Assembly: GCA_019459525.1 (NCBI GenBank)
Contig: JAIBEY010000039.1
Span: 101,898 to 165,897 of the forward strand
Reading direction: 5' to 3'
Length of the DNA stretch: 64,000 nucleotides
Source: Prolixibacteraceae bacterium
Lineage (GTDB): Bacteria; Bacteroidota; Bacteroidia; Bacteroidales; Prolixibacteraceae
In this document: positions 27,102 to 36,813 of the stretch, in pieces
How positions within the stretch are numbered: the stretch's first letter is position 1
Layout of the letters: each line of letters opens with the position of its first letter
Notes under the pieces: model-generated
Database searches by the model: none
The model's input: the letters and a program-made list of their open reading frames with translations, nothing else
Told to the model about the DNA's origin: nothing
Position numbers and translations under genes: made by a program

Positions 27102-28003
27102 TATTGGTCGTTAGAATTTTGAATTATCAGGTTGTCGTTTTTTTTACCGTATCGGTCGGGTACGAAAGTCTGGATAGAAATGGGCGGCCTCAAGTAAGCC
27201 GGGTATTCTTTTCGCGGCGGTAAAATAATTTTTTCTGAAGGAATGGTTTCGTACGGGATCTGGCTCAGTAAATGACTGATGCAATTTAACCGGGCCAGCT
27301 TTTTATTGTCGGCAGGTACTACAAACCACGGCGATTGTTTGATGTCGGTGTATTTGAACATTTCGTCTTTGGCTTTAGAGTATTCCACCCATTTCTCTCG
27401 CGACTCAACATCCATTGGACTCAGTTTCCACCGTTTGGTCGGGTCGTTTATCCGTTCCTGAAACCGAAGTTCCTGCTCTTCATCGGACACCGAAAACCAG
27501 TATTTGATCAGAATAATCCCGGAACGCAGCAACATTAACTCAAATTCCGGACAGCTTCTGAAGAATTCTTCGTACTGCTCGTTGGTGCAGAAGCCCATTA
27601 CATGTTCAACCCCGGCGCGGTTGTACCAGCTTCGGTCGAACAGAACGATTTCGCCTGCGGCAGGCAGATGGGCTGCATACCGCTGAAAATACCACTGCGA
27701 TTTTTCTTTTTCAGTTGGCGTTCCCAAGGCGGCAATCCGGCAAATTCGCGGATTGAGCGGACCGGTAATTCGTTTGATGACCCCACCTTTCCCGGCAGCA
27801 TCACGCCCTTCAAACAAAACAACCACTTTAAGTTGCTTGTGTTTTACCCACTCCTGAAGTTTGATCAGCTCAACCTCCAGTTTTTGAAGTTCTTTTTTAT
27901 ACTTTTTATCACTGATGGAACGATGATCTTTCTTCTCCGATTCAACGTGTTTCAGTCCTTTTTCTTCCTGTTTCGAATGATGCTTTTTCTGGTTTTTGCT
28001 CAT
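27101..28003 (-). CDS. ppk2: Polyphosphate kinase 2
   Basis: A 300-residue P-loop kinase of the PPK2 family. The Walker A loop is EGRDAAGKGGVIKRI, and the Walker B/lid segments read FDRSWYNRAGVEHVMGF and RFQERINDPTKRWKLSP. It transfers phosphate between polyphosphate and nucleotides (GDP or ADP). A lysine-rich N-terminal tail of about 45 residues precedes the domain. It is first in a two-gene unit with corA, a pairing that links polyphosphate with divalent cations. Confidence 0.93.
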   Translation of the reverse strand: MSKNQKKHHSKQEEKGLKHVESEKKDHRSISDKKYKKELQKLEVELIKLQEWVKHKQLKVVVLFEGRDAAGKGGVIKRITGPLNPRICRIAALGTPTEKEKSQWYFQRYAAHLPAAGEIVLFDRSWYNRAGVEHVMGFCTNEQYEEFFRSCPEFELMLLRSGIILIKYWFSVSDEEQELRFQERINDPTKRWKLSPMDVESREKWVEYSKAKDEMFKYTDIKQSPWFVVPADNKKLARLNCISHLLSQIPYETIPSEKIILPPRKEYPAYLRPPISIQTFVPDRYGKKNDNLIIQNSNDQ

Positions 28004-28192
28004 GGCAGCTATTTTTGAATATCCGGGTTTGAATCAAAATTGAAAATTACGAAAGATTAGGCAGTTAATCAACTTAAAATTGAGTAGGCTCATAAGCCAG
28101 CCTGAGCCGCAGAAATCTAAAATTCTGCCTTCAGTTCCAGGGCTTTTGCTTTTTCCTTTTCCTGTTGGCGAACATTTTCACCTGTTATTGCT

Positions 28193-28200
28193 TACATTTG
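28193..28200 (+). promoter_or_regulatory. Putative -7 element for mfd
   Basis: TACATTTG matches TAnnTTTG. It lies inside the frame if mfd is started at 28165, so it argues for a later start codon. No good -33 element is seen at 19-21 nt. Confidence 0.35.
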
Positions 28201-28221
28201 CAGCTTATTTATTTTTCGATT

Positions 28222-31200
28222 TTGGAGAGGAAGGATTTTAGAGGCCTGTTTCGGGGGCACGATTTGGTTAGTCAACTGTGCCGTTTATTAAATACCCCGG
28301 GTGAAAAGATTCACCTGCAAGGGCTTGTTGGCTCAACGCGAAGCATCCTGGCCTGCCTGCTTTCCGAAAATATATCCAAAACATTCGTTATTTGCCTGAA
28401 CGACAGGGAGGAAGCTTCGTATTTTTACGACGATCTGAACACGCTTACTCCTGAAGTCCCGGTGCTGTTTTTTCCATCGTCGTACAAACGGTCGGTGCAT
28501 TACGAAACCATTGAGCAGGAAAACATCATCCTGCGTACCGAAGTGCTTAATCAGCTAAAACAGGTCGGCCAACAGCTTATCGTTACTTATCCTGAAGCTT
28601 TGGTAGAGAAAGTAATTTCGGGTGAAGGGCTTGCTGCCAATACATTTTTGGTTTCGAAAGGCGATAAATTATCTATCGAATTTGTGAATGAAGTGCTGAA
28701 TGAATATGGTTTCGAACGGGTTGACTTTGTTTATGAACCTGGCCAGTATTCCATTCGCGGCGGTATTGTCGATATTTATTCGTTTTCGTCGGAAGATCCG
28801 TACCGTATTGATTTTTTTGGCGACGAGGTGGATACCATCCGCAGTTTTAACATCGACAACCAGATTTCAAAAGAATCGCTTTCGAAGATCAGCATCATTC
28901 CCAATATTCAGGATGATTTGAATGGCGAAGAACGCATCAGCTTTCTCGATTTTGTTCCTTCCGATTCCATTCTTTTACTAAATGACATTCAGTTGATTGC
29001 AGACCAGATGGAGCATAACTTCAGGCAAACGATTGAAAAGGCGGAATCGGATGAAGAGCGGAAAAGCTGGTTTGCCAAATTGCTTTCAGGAGAAACATTT
29101 GCCCGCGAAATAGAGCGTTTTACCTGCGCCGAATTTGGGCAGAAACATTACTTTAACCAATCGAAGATACTGGCATTTCACACGGCTCACCAACCTGTTT
29201 TTAACAAGAACTTCGATCTGCTGGCGGCCAACCTGGTCGGACATCAGAACGATGGTTACACCAATTATATTTTATCGACAAACGTTTCGCAAACCGACCG
29301 GTTACAGGCAATTTTTGCTGATAAAGGCTTGAAAGTCAGTTTTCGTCCGGTGAATTTTACCCTACACGAAGGTTTTATTGATCACGACCGGAAGATTTGT
29401 TGTTATACCGATCACCAGATTTTTGAACGCTACCACCGCTTCCAGATTAAAACCCGAAAAGCAGAACGCGACAGCATTTCGCTGAAGGAGCTGAATAAAC
29501 TGCATCCGGGCGATTATGTGGTGCATGTTGATCATGGTATCGGAAAATTTGCCGGACTGGTAAAAACAGAAGTGGATGGAAAACTTCAGGAGGCTATCCG
29601 ACTGACCTACCGCGATAACGATGTGCTGCTGGTAAGTATCCAGAACCTGCACCGCATCTCGAAATACAAAGGCAAAGATGGTACCGAACCCAATATCAGT
29701 AAACTGGGTAGTGGCGCCTGGCAGAAGCTGAAAGACCGCACCAAAGCCAAAGTTAAAGACATTGCCAAAGACCTGATTGAGTTGTATGCCCAACGGCTTC
29801 AGGAGAGAGGGTTTGCTTTTTCGCCCGATTCGTACCTTCAAAAGGAGCTGGAAGCTTCGTTTATTTACGAGGACACGCCGGATCAGGTGAAATCGACGAT
29901 AGCGGTGAAGGAAGACATGGAAAAGGAAATCCCGATGGACAGGCTGGTTTGCGGCGATGTGGGTTTCGGTAAAACTGAAATTGCCATTCGTGCTGCTTTT
30001 AAAGCGGTGGCCGACAGCAAACAGGTGGCCGTACTTGTTCCAACAACCATCTTGGCGCTTCAGCATTTTAGAACATTTGCCGACCGGCTCGCTGATTTTC
30101 CGGCGCGGGTAGAATACATCAGCCGATTGCGGAAACCAGCCGATTTGAAACAGGTACTGGCCGACACCAAAGAGGGAAAAGTGGATATACTGATCGGGAC
30201 ACACAAGCTGGTGGGGAAGGAAGTTTCGTTTAAAGACCTGGGTTTGCTGATTGTGGACGAAGAGCAGAAATTCGGTGTTTCGGTGAAAGAAAAACTGAAG
30301 CAAATGAAGGTGAATGTGGATACACTCACGTTGACAGCCACCCCGATTCCGCGTACCTTACAGTTCTCGATGATGGGTGCCCGCGATTTGTCGATCATTC
30401 AAACGCCGCCACCAAACCGTTACCCGATTGCTACCGAATTGCATGGTTTTAACGAAGATATTATCCGCGAAGCCATTCAATACGAAATGGCGCGCGGCGG
30501 ACAGGTTTTCTTTATCCATAACCGTGTCGGGAATATTTACGAGGTGGAATCGGTAATTAAGAAGATTGTTCCGGGCGTTCGTACAGTGGTTGGGCATGGG
30601 CAGATGGACGGCGAGAAACTGGAAAAGGTAATGATGGATTTTATTAACGGCGAATTCGATGTGCTGGTTGCTACCACCATTATCGAGTCTGGCCTTGACA
30701 TTCCGAATGCAAATACGATTATTATTAATCATGCCGAAAATTTTGGATTGAGCGACCTGCACCAGTTACGTGGAAGGGTTGGCCGGTCGAATAAAAAAGC
30801 TTTTTGTTACCTGCTGGCGCCGCCGCTTTCAACGGTCACCACCGAAGCGCGCCGTCGTTTGCGAGCCATCGAAGAGTTTTCGGAACTGGGAAGCGGGTTT
30901 AATATTGCCATGCAGGATTTAGATATTCGCGGTGCCGGAAACCTGTTGGGTGCAGAACAGAGTGGTTTTATTGCTGACATCGGTTTTGAAACCTATCACC
31001 GGATTTTAAGCGAAGCTATTCTGGAATTGAAACAGACCGACTTTAAAGAATTGTTTAAAGACGAAAAAGAAGATTCGTCGCGCGCATTCCTGAATCTGAA
31101 ATTCGCCAGCGATTGCCAGATCGATACCGATTTACAGTTGTTGTTTCCTGAAAAATACATCCAAAGCACTTCGGAACGAATGCTGCTTTACCGCGAGCTC

Positions 31201-31560
31201 GACAATATTGAAAACGAAGAGGCTTTGGTCCAATTTGAATCCGGATTGGTTGACCGCTTCGGGAAACTGCCACCCGAAAGTCAGGAATTGATAGAGATTG
31301 TGCGTTTACGCCGGATAGCTATTAGTCTGGGCATGGAACGCATCATTCTGAAAAACCAGAAAATGGTTTGTCATTTCGTGGCCGATCCGCAATCGGCTTA
31401 TTACCAGTCGCCCGTATTTGGTAAAGTGTTGCAATATGTTCAAACACATCACCAATCCTGCCGCATGAAGGAAGGGAACAACAAACTTTCACTCACCTTC
31501 GAAAAAATAAAAAGCGTTAGAAAAGCGAAAGAGGTGCTGGAGGGAGTTGGGGCAGATTAA
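28222..31560 (+). CDS. mfd: Transcription-repair coupling factor Mfd
   Basis: A protein of about 1110 residues that removes stalled RNA polymerase and recruits UvrA. Domains in order: UvrB-like N-terminal module (VNEYGFERVDFVYEPGQYSIRGGIVDIYSF), RNA-polymerase interaction domain (LHPGDYVVHVDHGIGKFAG), and helicase motifs GDVGFGKTEIAIRAAF (Walker A), DEEQKFG, TLTATPIPRTLQ and HQLRGRVGRSNKKAF, then a C-terminal D7 domain. No ATG is near the expected N terminus; the in-frame TTG at 28222 is chosen because it follows a promoter-like box. The frame is open back to a TTG at 28165. Confidence 0.93.
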   Translation: MERKDFRGLFRGHDLVSQLCRLLNTPGEKIHLQGLVGSTRSILACLLSENISKTFVICLNDREEASYFYDDLNTLTPEVPVLFFPSSYKRSVHYETIEQENIILRTEVLNQLKQVGQQLIVTYPEALVEKVISGEGLAANTFLVSKGDKLSIEFVNEVLNEYGFERVDFVYEPGQYSIRGGIVDIYSFSSEDPYRIDFFGDEVDTIRSFNIDNQISKESLSKISIIPNIQDDLNGEERISFLDFVPSDSILLLNDIQLIADQMEHNFRQTIEKAESDEERKSWFAKLLSGETFAREIERFTCAEFGQKHYFNQSKILAFHTAHQPVFNKNFDLLAANLVGHQNDGYTNYILSTNVSQTDRLQAIFADKGLKVSFRPVNFTLHEGFIDHDRKICCYTDHQIFERYHRFQIKTRKAERDSISLKELNKLHPGDYVVHVDHGIGKFAGLVKTEVDGKLQEAIRLTYRDNDVLLVSIQNLHRISKYKGKDGTEPNISKLGSGAWQKLKDRTKAKVKDIAKDLIELYAQRLQERGFAFSPDSYLQKELEASFIYEDTPDQVKSTIAVKEDMEKEIPMDRLVCGDVGFGKTEIAIRAAFKAVADSKQVAVLVPTTILALQHFRTFADRLADFPARVEYISRLRKPADLKQVLADTKEGKVDILIGTHKLVGKEVSFKDLGLLIVDEEQKFGVSVKEKLKQMKVNVDTLTLTATPIPRTLQFSMMGARDLSIIQTPPPNRYPIATELHGFNEDIIREAIQYEMARGGQVFFIHNRVGNIYEVESVIKKIVPGVRTVVGHGQMDGEKLEKVMMDFINGEFDVLVATTIIESGLDIPNANTIIINHAENFGLSDLHQLRGRVGRSNKKAFCYLLAPPLSTVTTEARRRLRAIEEFSELGSGFNIAMQDLDIRGAGNLLGAEQSGFIADIGFETYHRILSEAILELKQTDFKELFKDEKEDSSRAFLNLKFASDCQIDTDLQLLFPEKYIQSTSERMLLYRELDNIENEEALVQFESGLVDRFGKLPPESQELIEIVRLRRIAISLGMERIILKNQKMVCHFVADPQSAYYQSPVFGKVLQYVQTHHQSCRMKEGNNKLSLTFEKIKSVRKAKEVLEGVGAD

Positions 31561-31592
31561 TGGTTTTATTGTCAGTATTTTAAGCAAGATAT

Positions 31593-32138
31593 TTATTCCT
31601 CTTTTTCCAAAGCATAAATCAGATCGTCAACCCATTCGCCGTTGATGAAAAGGCATTCCTTTAAATGGGCCTCTTTTCGAAAAGCCAGCCGTTCAAACAG
31701 GTTAATCGAGCTTTGGTTTCGGGGATCAATGGACGCAACAATCCTGCGTTTTCCCAATTCGGTAAAAAGATAGTTTATCACAGCTTTCAACGCTTCGGTG
31801 GCATAACCCCTTCCCTGGTTCTTTTTGCTGAGCGTACATCCAATCTCTACATGCGTGGCATCTGATAGCAAAAAATGAATGCCCATATCTCCGATCAATT
31901 CGTTATTCTTTTTTTTGATCATCACGAACTGAACCCAAGTGTCGGGAACATTTATTTTGTGCGATACTTTATAGGCAAGAAAATGATGCACATCCTGAAT
32001 GGTTGCCGGAATCCAGCCCTGGTAACGGTTTACTTCGGCATTCGAGCGGTATCCGAAAATAGCATCGGCATCTTCCTGTTTTACCTGTCTGATAATCAGT
32101 CGGTCGGTTTGTCGTTGAAAGGAATTGTTTGTGTTCAT
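31593..32138 (-). CDS. GNAT family N-acetyltransferase (RimJ/RimL-like)
   Basis: A 181-residue GNAT protein. TDRLIIRQVKQEDADAIF begins the fold, IGCTLSKKNQGRGYATEALKA holds the acetyl-CoA pyrophosphate loop (Q-x-x-G-x-A/G), and ASIDPRNQSSINLFERLAF is the usual terminal motif. It is of the RimJ/RimL subgroup that acetylates protein N termini or small molecules. The first ATG that fits the domain is at 32138; an upstream non-ATG extension is rejected. It is 4 nt from the next gene, with which it likely forms an operon. Confidence 0.88.
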   Translation of the reverse strand: MNTNNSFQRQTDRLIIRQVKQEDADAIFGYRSNAEVNRYQGWIPATIQDVHHFLAYKVSHKINVPDTWVQFVMIKKKNNELIGDMGIHFLLSDATHVEIGCTLSKKNQGRGYATEALKAVINYLFTELGKRRIVASIDPRNQSSINLFERLAFRKEAHLKECLFINGEWVDDLIYALEKEE

Positions 32139-32142
32139 GAGT

Positions 32143-32955
32143 TTACTGGTATCTGATTGTTCGCTTGGCTTCCAACCGGTTTTTTTTGCCCGATTTCCAA
32201 TACATCCGGGTCCAGTTGCCTCGCCGGTCGTACTTAAACCAGATTTCCTGTATCTGTTCACGGCCGTATTCCTGAACTTCGGCCAACAGGTCGATGGAAT
32301 AACGATCGACGAACCCGCGATTATTGTAGATGTAGTGAATGGTGGTTTTAAACCCCGATGAAATGTCTTTCCGTTCGATTCGCGCTATGCGGCCGTCAGA
32401 ATCATAAAACAAATTGCATTTTTCTCCTGAAGCCGTATCGCCCTCTGTTTTAATATTATGGCGGGTAAATTCAATCAGTTTTGCTTTATCGTACAACGCA
32501 TCAACTTCGAAAAGAAACAATTCTTTGGCGCCCTGCGGAGTTAGCTGCGACCAGAAATTTACTTTCACGACACGTCCTTCGGGATCAAGAAAATTTTCAT
32601 ATTCAATCACATATTCCTTTCGGCCCGAATCAAAATCGGTTGTCTTTTCCCGAACGATCTTCCGGCTTCCGGCAGTTTCGGTTTGGTAAGTATATTCGGT
32701 GCGCACTTTGCCCTGAAACGTGTTTATTCTTTTGGCAAGCTCCGAATTTTCGTCGAACAGGTAGGTGTATTTCCATCCCGAAAAGGCTCCCGGTTTAAAT
32801 ACTCCTGAATCTTTGCGGAAAGTAGCCAGCTCTTTGCCGTACCTTTTTTCAACCACTTTTTTAATGTTTCCCTTAAAGTCGGGTACTTTCGGAAATAATT
32901 GTCCGAGAGCAAGGCAAGGAAGCAGGATGAACAGGTATGCAACAAATTTCTTCAT
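32143..32955 (-). CDS. Exported protein of unknown function with YD-like repeats
   Basis: A 270-residue product with a signal peptide (MKKFVAYLFILLPCLALGQ). The mature part has repeating beta-strand units of the YD/RHS style: KYTYLFDENSELAKRI, LFYDSDGRIARIERK, HYIYNNRGFVDRYSID, WFKYDRRGNWTRM. These wrap as beta hairpins in secreted proteins of Bacteroidota. There is no toxin or enzyme domain. An ATG 33 nt upstream exists, but the later one gives the clean signal peptide. Confidence 0.65.
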   Translation of the reverse strand: MKKFVAYLFILLPCLALGQLFPKVPDFKGNIKKVVEKRYGKELATFRKDSGVFKPGAFSGWKYTYLFDENSELAKRINTFQGKVRTEYTYQTETAGSRKIVREKTTDFDSGRKEYVIEYENFLDPEGRVVKVNFWSQLTPQGAKELFLFEVDALYDKAKLIEFTRHNIKTEGDTASGEKCNLFYDSDGRIARIERKDISSGFKTTIHYIYNNRGFVDRYSIDLLAEVQEYGREQIQEIWFKYDRRGNWTRMYWKSGKKNRLEAKRTIRYQ

Positions 32956-33095
32956 GAATATGGAATGGTTTGAATAAGCCGGTTTCAAAGATATTTAAAA
33001 CAGCAAACCAATAGCTCAAGTTGTACATTTTCATTCGTCGATTTGGGCTGGAAACAGGTTTTCAGCAGGTTGTATCTGAGCCTGCCAACTTTCGT

Positions 33096-34253
33096 TTATT
33101 CTTCTTCCTGATCAATCACTGTTTCTTTCAAAGTCAGTTTCAGGAAAGTATAACCGATTACTCCAGCAACCAGTGACGCCAGCAAAATGGCAATCTTCGA
33201 ATTGTTGATGATTGTTTGGTCGTCGTAAGCCAGGATCGTGATGAAAATGGACATTGTAAAACCAATTCCTCCGAGAAACCCAACTCCGAGTATGTTTTTC
33301 CACTTCAGGTCCGATGGAATCACACAAAACCCCAGCCCCACGCCTAGCAACGAGAACAAAATTATTCCCAGAGGTTTCCCAGCCGCCAGTCCGAGCATAA
33401 TTCCGAGGCTGTTCGATTGAGCCAGACCTTCTGCCCAATCGCTTCCGATAATTATACCAGTGTTGGCCATGGCAAAAAGTGGAAGGATAACAAAAGCCAC
33501 CGGTTTGTGCAACGCGTGCTGAAGCTGGTACGAAGGCGATTTTTTACCGCCGTTCGTAAACGGAATGGCAAAAGCCAGCAAAACACCGGTAATGGTTGCA
33601 TGTATTCCGGAATGGTGCATGAAGTACCACATGGCTATACCGCCTAAAATATATGGAAAGATGTTGTAAACTTTGCTTCGGTTTAGGATGATGAGTACCG
33701 CGAAAATACCAAGTGCAATGCTTAAGTTGATCAATGACAGCGATTTGGAATAAAAAATGGCAATAATGATGATGGCTCCCAAATCGTCGATTACAGCCAG
33801 AGCGGTTAAGAATATTTTCAGCGACAGCGGAACCTTGTTTCCGAGTAAAGCTAAAATGCCAATGGCAAAAGCAATGTCGGTAGCGGTAGGGATACCCGTT
33901 CCGTTCTGGAATTCGGTGCCGAAGTTAAAAAAAGTGAAGAGGGCAGCAGGAAGAACCATTCCGCCAATGGCCGCGAAAAACGGGAAGGCCGCATTTTTCA
34001 AACTCGATAGTTCGCCGAGGTAAATTTCGCGCTCGAGTTCGAGCCCAATAAGGAGGAAAAATACAGCCATTAAGCCATCGTTAATCCAATGGGAGATGGT
34101 GTAGCCGGCCAGTTGAGTACTCCAGAAACTGGTATATTCGGCTGAAAAAGCCGAATTGGCCAATAAAAGTGAAACGACAGTTACCAAAACCAGGATAATT
34201 CCGCCTGATTTTTCGCTGTTAAAAAATTCTTTATATAAGATGGATAACTTCAT
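33096..34253 (-). CDS. nhaA: Na+/H+ antiporter NhaA
   Basis: A 385-residue integral membrane protein with about 12 helices. The family stretches are visible: HWINDGLMAVFFLLIGLELERE, GIPTATDIAFAIGILALLG, and LTALAVIDDLGAIIIIAIFYS, where the DD pair binds Na. GGIGFTMSIFITILAYDD is near the end. It exports sodium in exchange for protons and controls pH at the cytoplasmic membrane. It fits an organism from a salty or estuarine habitat, but that is inference only. Confidence 0.95.
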   Translation of the reverse strand: MKLSILYKEFFNSEKSGGIILVLVTVVSLLLANSAFSAEYTSFWSTQLAGYTISHWINDGLMAVFFLLIGLELEREIYLGELSSLKNAAFPFFAAIGGMVLPAALFTFFNFGTEFQNGTGIPTATDIAFAIGILALLGNKVPLSLKIFLTALAVIDDLGAIIIIAIFYSKSLSLINLSIALGIFAVLIILNRSKVYNIFPYILGGIAMWYFMHHSGIHATITGVLLAFAIPFTNGGKKSPSYQLQHALHKPVAFVILPLFAMANTGIIIGSDWAEGLAQSNSLGIMLGLAAGKPLGIILFSLLGVGLGFCVIPSDLKWKNILGVGFLGGIGFTMSIFITILAYDDQTIINNSKIAILLASLVAGVIGYTFLKLTLKETVIDQEEE

Positions 34254-34328
34254 GATTTACAAATTAATGATTGTTCAGGGCTTGGGATTAAATCTAATTC
34301 GCGTTGTTTCGTTTTTCTGACCTGATTT

Positions 34329-35663
34329 TTAACCCTGACGTACGTCGTAATAAACCTTTATATTTTCTGTTTTCAGTTTGGCTTTCAACCATTCAAAAAT
34401 TTTCTGCTGGTCTTTTGTCCGGATGGCCTTCCCGTTGGTTGAAAAAATGACAATATTAAATTGCTCACGGGCAGTGGTAGATTTCTGGAAACGCGAGGTT
34501 GGTGCAAACGAACAGGCGGTAATTTCAGGAAAGAGTATTGAAATTTCGTCAAGAATTTGTTTTCCCTCTAAGCTCGATTTCGATAAGCTATCGATGACCT
34601 GTTCCTTCTTTTTGACCACATTGGAGAGCTGATTGATTTGATTCAGGAGCTGTTGCTTTTCATCTTTCTCGTCGGAATTAGCTCCGATTGATAGTCCGGG
34701 GCTAAACTTGATCTCAGCTTCTTCCAGCGAAAATTCCCGGGCTTTCTCCAGAATTTTATTTTTCTGCTCATCGTCTAACGAAACCCCGCCGTAAATAAGC
34801 GTTATGGTGTTGTTATTCGCGTTTATCTCGCTGTTTAGCAGGTAATTGTTTTCGAAAACACGGATGCTTTGAACATACTTGGCCGCATTTTCATTAAATC
34901 TTTCCTTCTGTACCAAGTTGTATCCAAAATATATACTGGGTATTAAAACGAGCATAATAACAACTGAAATCCATCGGTCAACCCGTTTTTTTTGATTGGG
35001 ATCAACCAGTGTGCGAATTGGAAATTTCAGGATTTGCGAGATGATAACCGATGATAAGGCAATAAACACGGCGTTGATAGTAAATAGGTAAATGGCTCCA
35101 GAGAAATAGACAAACTGTAATGTTGCCAGTCCATATCCGGCAGTGCAGAGCGGTGGCATGAGTGCAGTTGCAATGGCAACTCCCGGTATTACATTTCCTT
35201 TTTGTTTACTGCTGATGGCAACAACTCCGGCGAGACCTCCGAACAACGCAATAAGTACATCGTAAATAGTCGGGCTGGTGCGGGCAAGCAATTCGGAGTG
35301 TGCTGTTGATATGGGGCTAATCATAAAATATGCAGTTGATGCCAGGAGACTGGCAAAAACGGCAAACGAAAAATTCTTCAACGCTTTTTTAAAAAGTGGA
35401 AGATTGTAAGTAGCAATGCTGTAGCCCATACCGTTGATAGGGCCCATCAATGGTGAAATTAACATGGCGCCTATAATTACGGCCGTTGAGTTCATGTTTA
35501 AGCCCACCGAAGCCACAATGATGGCAAAGGCCAGAATCCAAAGATTTGTTCCCTTGAAAATGAGATCTTTCTCAATAGTCTCATGAATCTTGTCAAAATC
35601 GTCAACCTCGCTATCCAGATTGGTCAAATGAAGAATCTTGTCTGTAATTTCAGTAAGTTTCAT
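34329..35663 (-). CDS. DUF389 family membrane protein with C-terminal soluble domain
   Basis: A 444-residue protein. Residues 30-235 hold six or so membrane helices with the DUF389 signatures AVIIGAMLISPLMGPINGMG and GVAIATALMPPLCTAGYG. The C-terminal half (about 240-444) is a helical-then-mixed soluble region with a coiled coil (QLLNQINQLSNVVKKKEQVI). DUF389 proteins have been linked to lipid or ion handling in a few species, without agreement. The ATG at 35663 is used because it fits the family; the upstream extension lacks an ATG near the domain. Confidence 0.78.
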   Translation of the reverse strand: MKLTEITDKILHLTNLDSEVDDFDKIHETIEKDLIFKGTNLWILAFAIIVASVGLNMNSTAVIIGAMLISPLMGPINGMGYSIATYNLPLFKKALKNFSFAVFASLLASTAYFMISPISTAHSELLARTSPTIYDVLIALFGGLAGVVAISSKQKGNVIPGVAIATALMPPLCTAGYGLATLQFVYFSGAIYLFTINAVFIALSSVIISQILKFPIRTLVDPNQKKRVDRWISVVIMLVLIPSIYFGYNLVQKERFNENAAKYVQSIRVFENNYLLNSEINANNNTITLIYGGVSLDDEQKNKILEKAREFSLEEAEIKFSPGLSIGANSDEKDEKQQLLNQINQLSNVVKKKEQVIDSLSKSSLEGKQILDEISILFPEITACSFAPTSRFQKSTTAREQFNIVIFSTNGKAIRTKDQQKIFEWLKAKLKTENIKVYYDVRQG

Positions 35664-35884
35664 GAAATTCGTTTTTAATGAAACAAAAAAACTGCCTTTT
35701 GTGGGCCGATTCTGTAAATATACCTTTCTGCGGCGAGTGATGCAAAATTTATTCAGGATTCCGGCCATCATTTCTTTTGGCGGAGTTCAACTGCAATGGC
35801 TCACGTTAACAGGTAACTGGTTTGTATTTAGAAAACTGGGAAGTAAAAAAACAATGGAAATTATCGGTTTATAGGTTATGAATA

Positions 35885-35906
35885 GCCCCGACCTTTAGGT
35901 CTGGGG
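35885..35906. repeat. Short palindromic repeat
   Basis: ccccgacctttaggtctgggg is a hairpin of the REP type, in the 358-bp gap between the DUF389 and DUF2007 genes. The rest of the gap shows nothing that I can name apart from a possible upstream region for the DUF389 gene. Confidence 0.55.
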
Positions 35907-36021
35907 AAAATGAGAAACAGACCAATCCCGGCTTTAGCCGAAATAATGATTATTCATCTTTCAGCTGCATAAGTGCCGTTGCTATTCAAATCAACCATAT
36001 ATCCGGTAATTCCGAAAACAA

Positions 36022-36398
36022 TTAAGGCAAATAAATAATAGCCAATGGGATAAAAACCAACGTAAGGATCAAAGCGATCAAGATCATCAAAACCAATTCG
36101 GGAGCCAGTTTGCCAATTAGAGGAATGTTTGAGGAAAACTGCCCGAATTTTTTCATCCACATAAATTCTGTTTCAACAGGTTCGTGTATAAATCCGCCCT
36201 TTTGAAGCAAATAAATCGCCCTCACAGTATCCGATTCCCTAACGCACAATTTTACCCCGCCAACGGCATTGGCACCTGCTTCGCAAACTTGTGCATTCAA
36301 TTCGTCTCTGATCAATACTTCAATATCTTCCGATTCGAGTTTACCAAATGCGCTTCGTAGCTGTATGTAAAACTGATGATTACCGTCCAATTATCCAT
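36022..36398 (-). pseudogene. DUF2007-like gene broken by a frameshift
   Basis: From ATG 36398 the frame gives MDNWTVIISFTYSYEAHLV, the expected start of a DUF2007 protein (small proteins proposed to bind ligands for signalling). It then runs out of frame. A second frame continues KLESEDIEVLIRDELNAQV, GGVKLCVRESD and a C-terminal membrane helix to 36022. A single base change in register, or a 7-nt loss judging from family spacing, near 36340 would join them. The break may be real or a sequencing error. Confidence 0.6.
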
Positions 36399-36408
36399 TT
36401 TGCAGTTT

Positions 36409-36789
36409 TTATTGTTGGTTGGCCTCGTTAATGTATTCTTTCAGTATCCGTTCGAGTTCTGCTTTTTTTGCGGTAATTTCTTCCATCGAACTGAAATACA
36501 TCAAACGGCGATCGGCATAATTGCCTTCTAGCAAGCCCGACTGTATTTTCACAATGGCCGGATGATGAAGGACGAGCCGGATCTGTTTGGTCAAATGCAG
36601 ATTAAAAGTAAGCAAATCATCCTGAATGAAATAGCTCGGAGCGTTCCATTTAATGCGCTCGGTAAGGCGGGAATCTGCATTTTTAATAATTGTTCTCAGC
36701 GCTTCAACTTCTGCTTTCAGTGGGTAGTTGAGGTTGCTCATGTAGTCATCAATAGCTCTGATTGGACTTTTGTCGTTTGAAGATTTCAT
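36409..36789 (-). CDS. DUF1801 domain protein
   Basis: A 126-residue soluble protein. The start DYMSNLNYPLKAEVEALRTII, the central ERIKWNAPSYFI and the C-terminal AKKAELERILKEYI follow the DUF1801 (YdhG-like) pattern. The fold has been solved for homologues but no function is established. No signal peptide is present. It lies 11 nt upstream of the broken DUF2007 gene on the same strand. Confidence 0.78.
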   Translation of the reverse strand: MKSSNDKSPIRAIDDYMSNLNYPLKAEVEALRTIIKNADSRLTERIKWNAPSYFIQDDLLTFNLHLTKQIRLVLHHPAIVKIQSGLLEGNYADRRLMYFSSMEEITAKKAELERILKEYINEANQQ

Positions 36790-36813
36790 AACTGCCTGAT
36801 TTCAAATTCCAGG

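Noticed and set aside
28165..28221. mfd start at TTG 28165
   Set aside because: A promoter-like TACATTTG lies inside this segment, so transcription probably begins after it.
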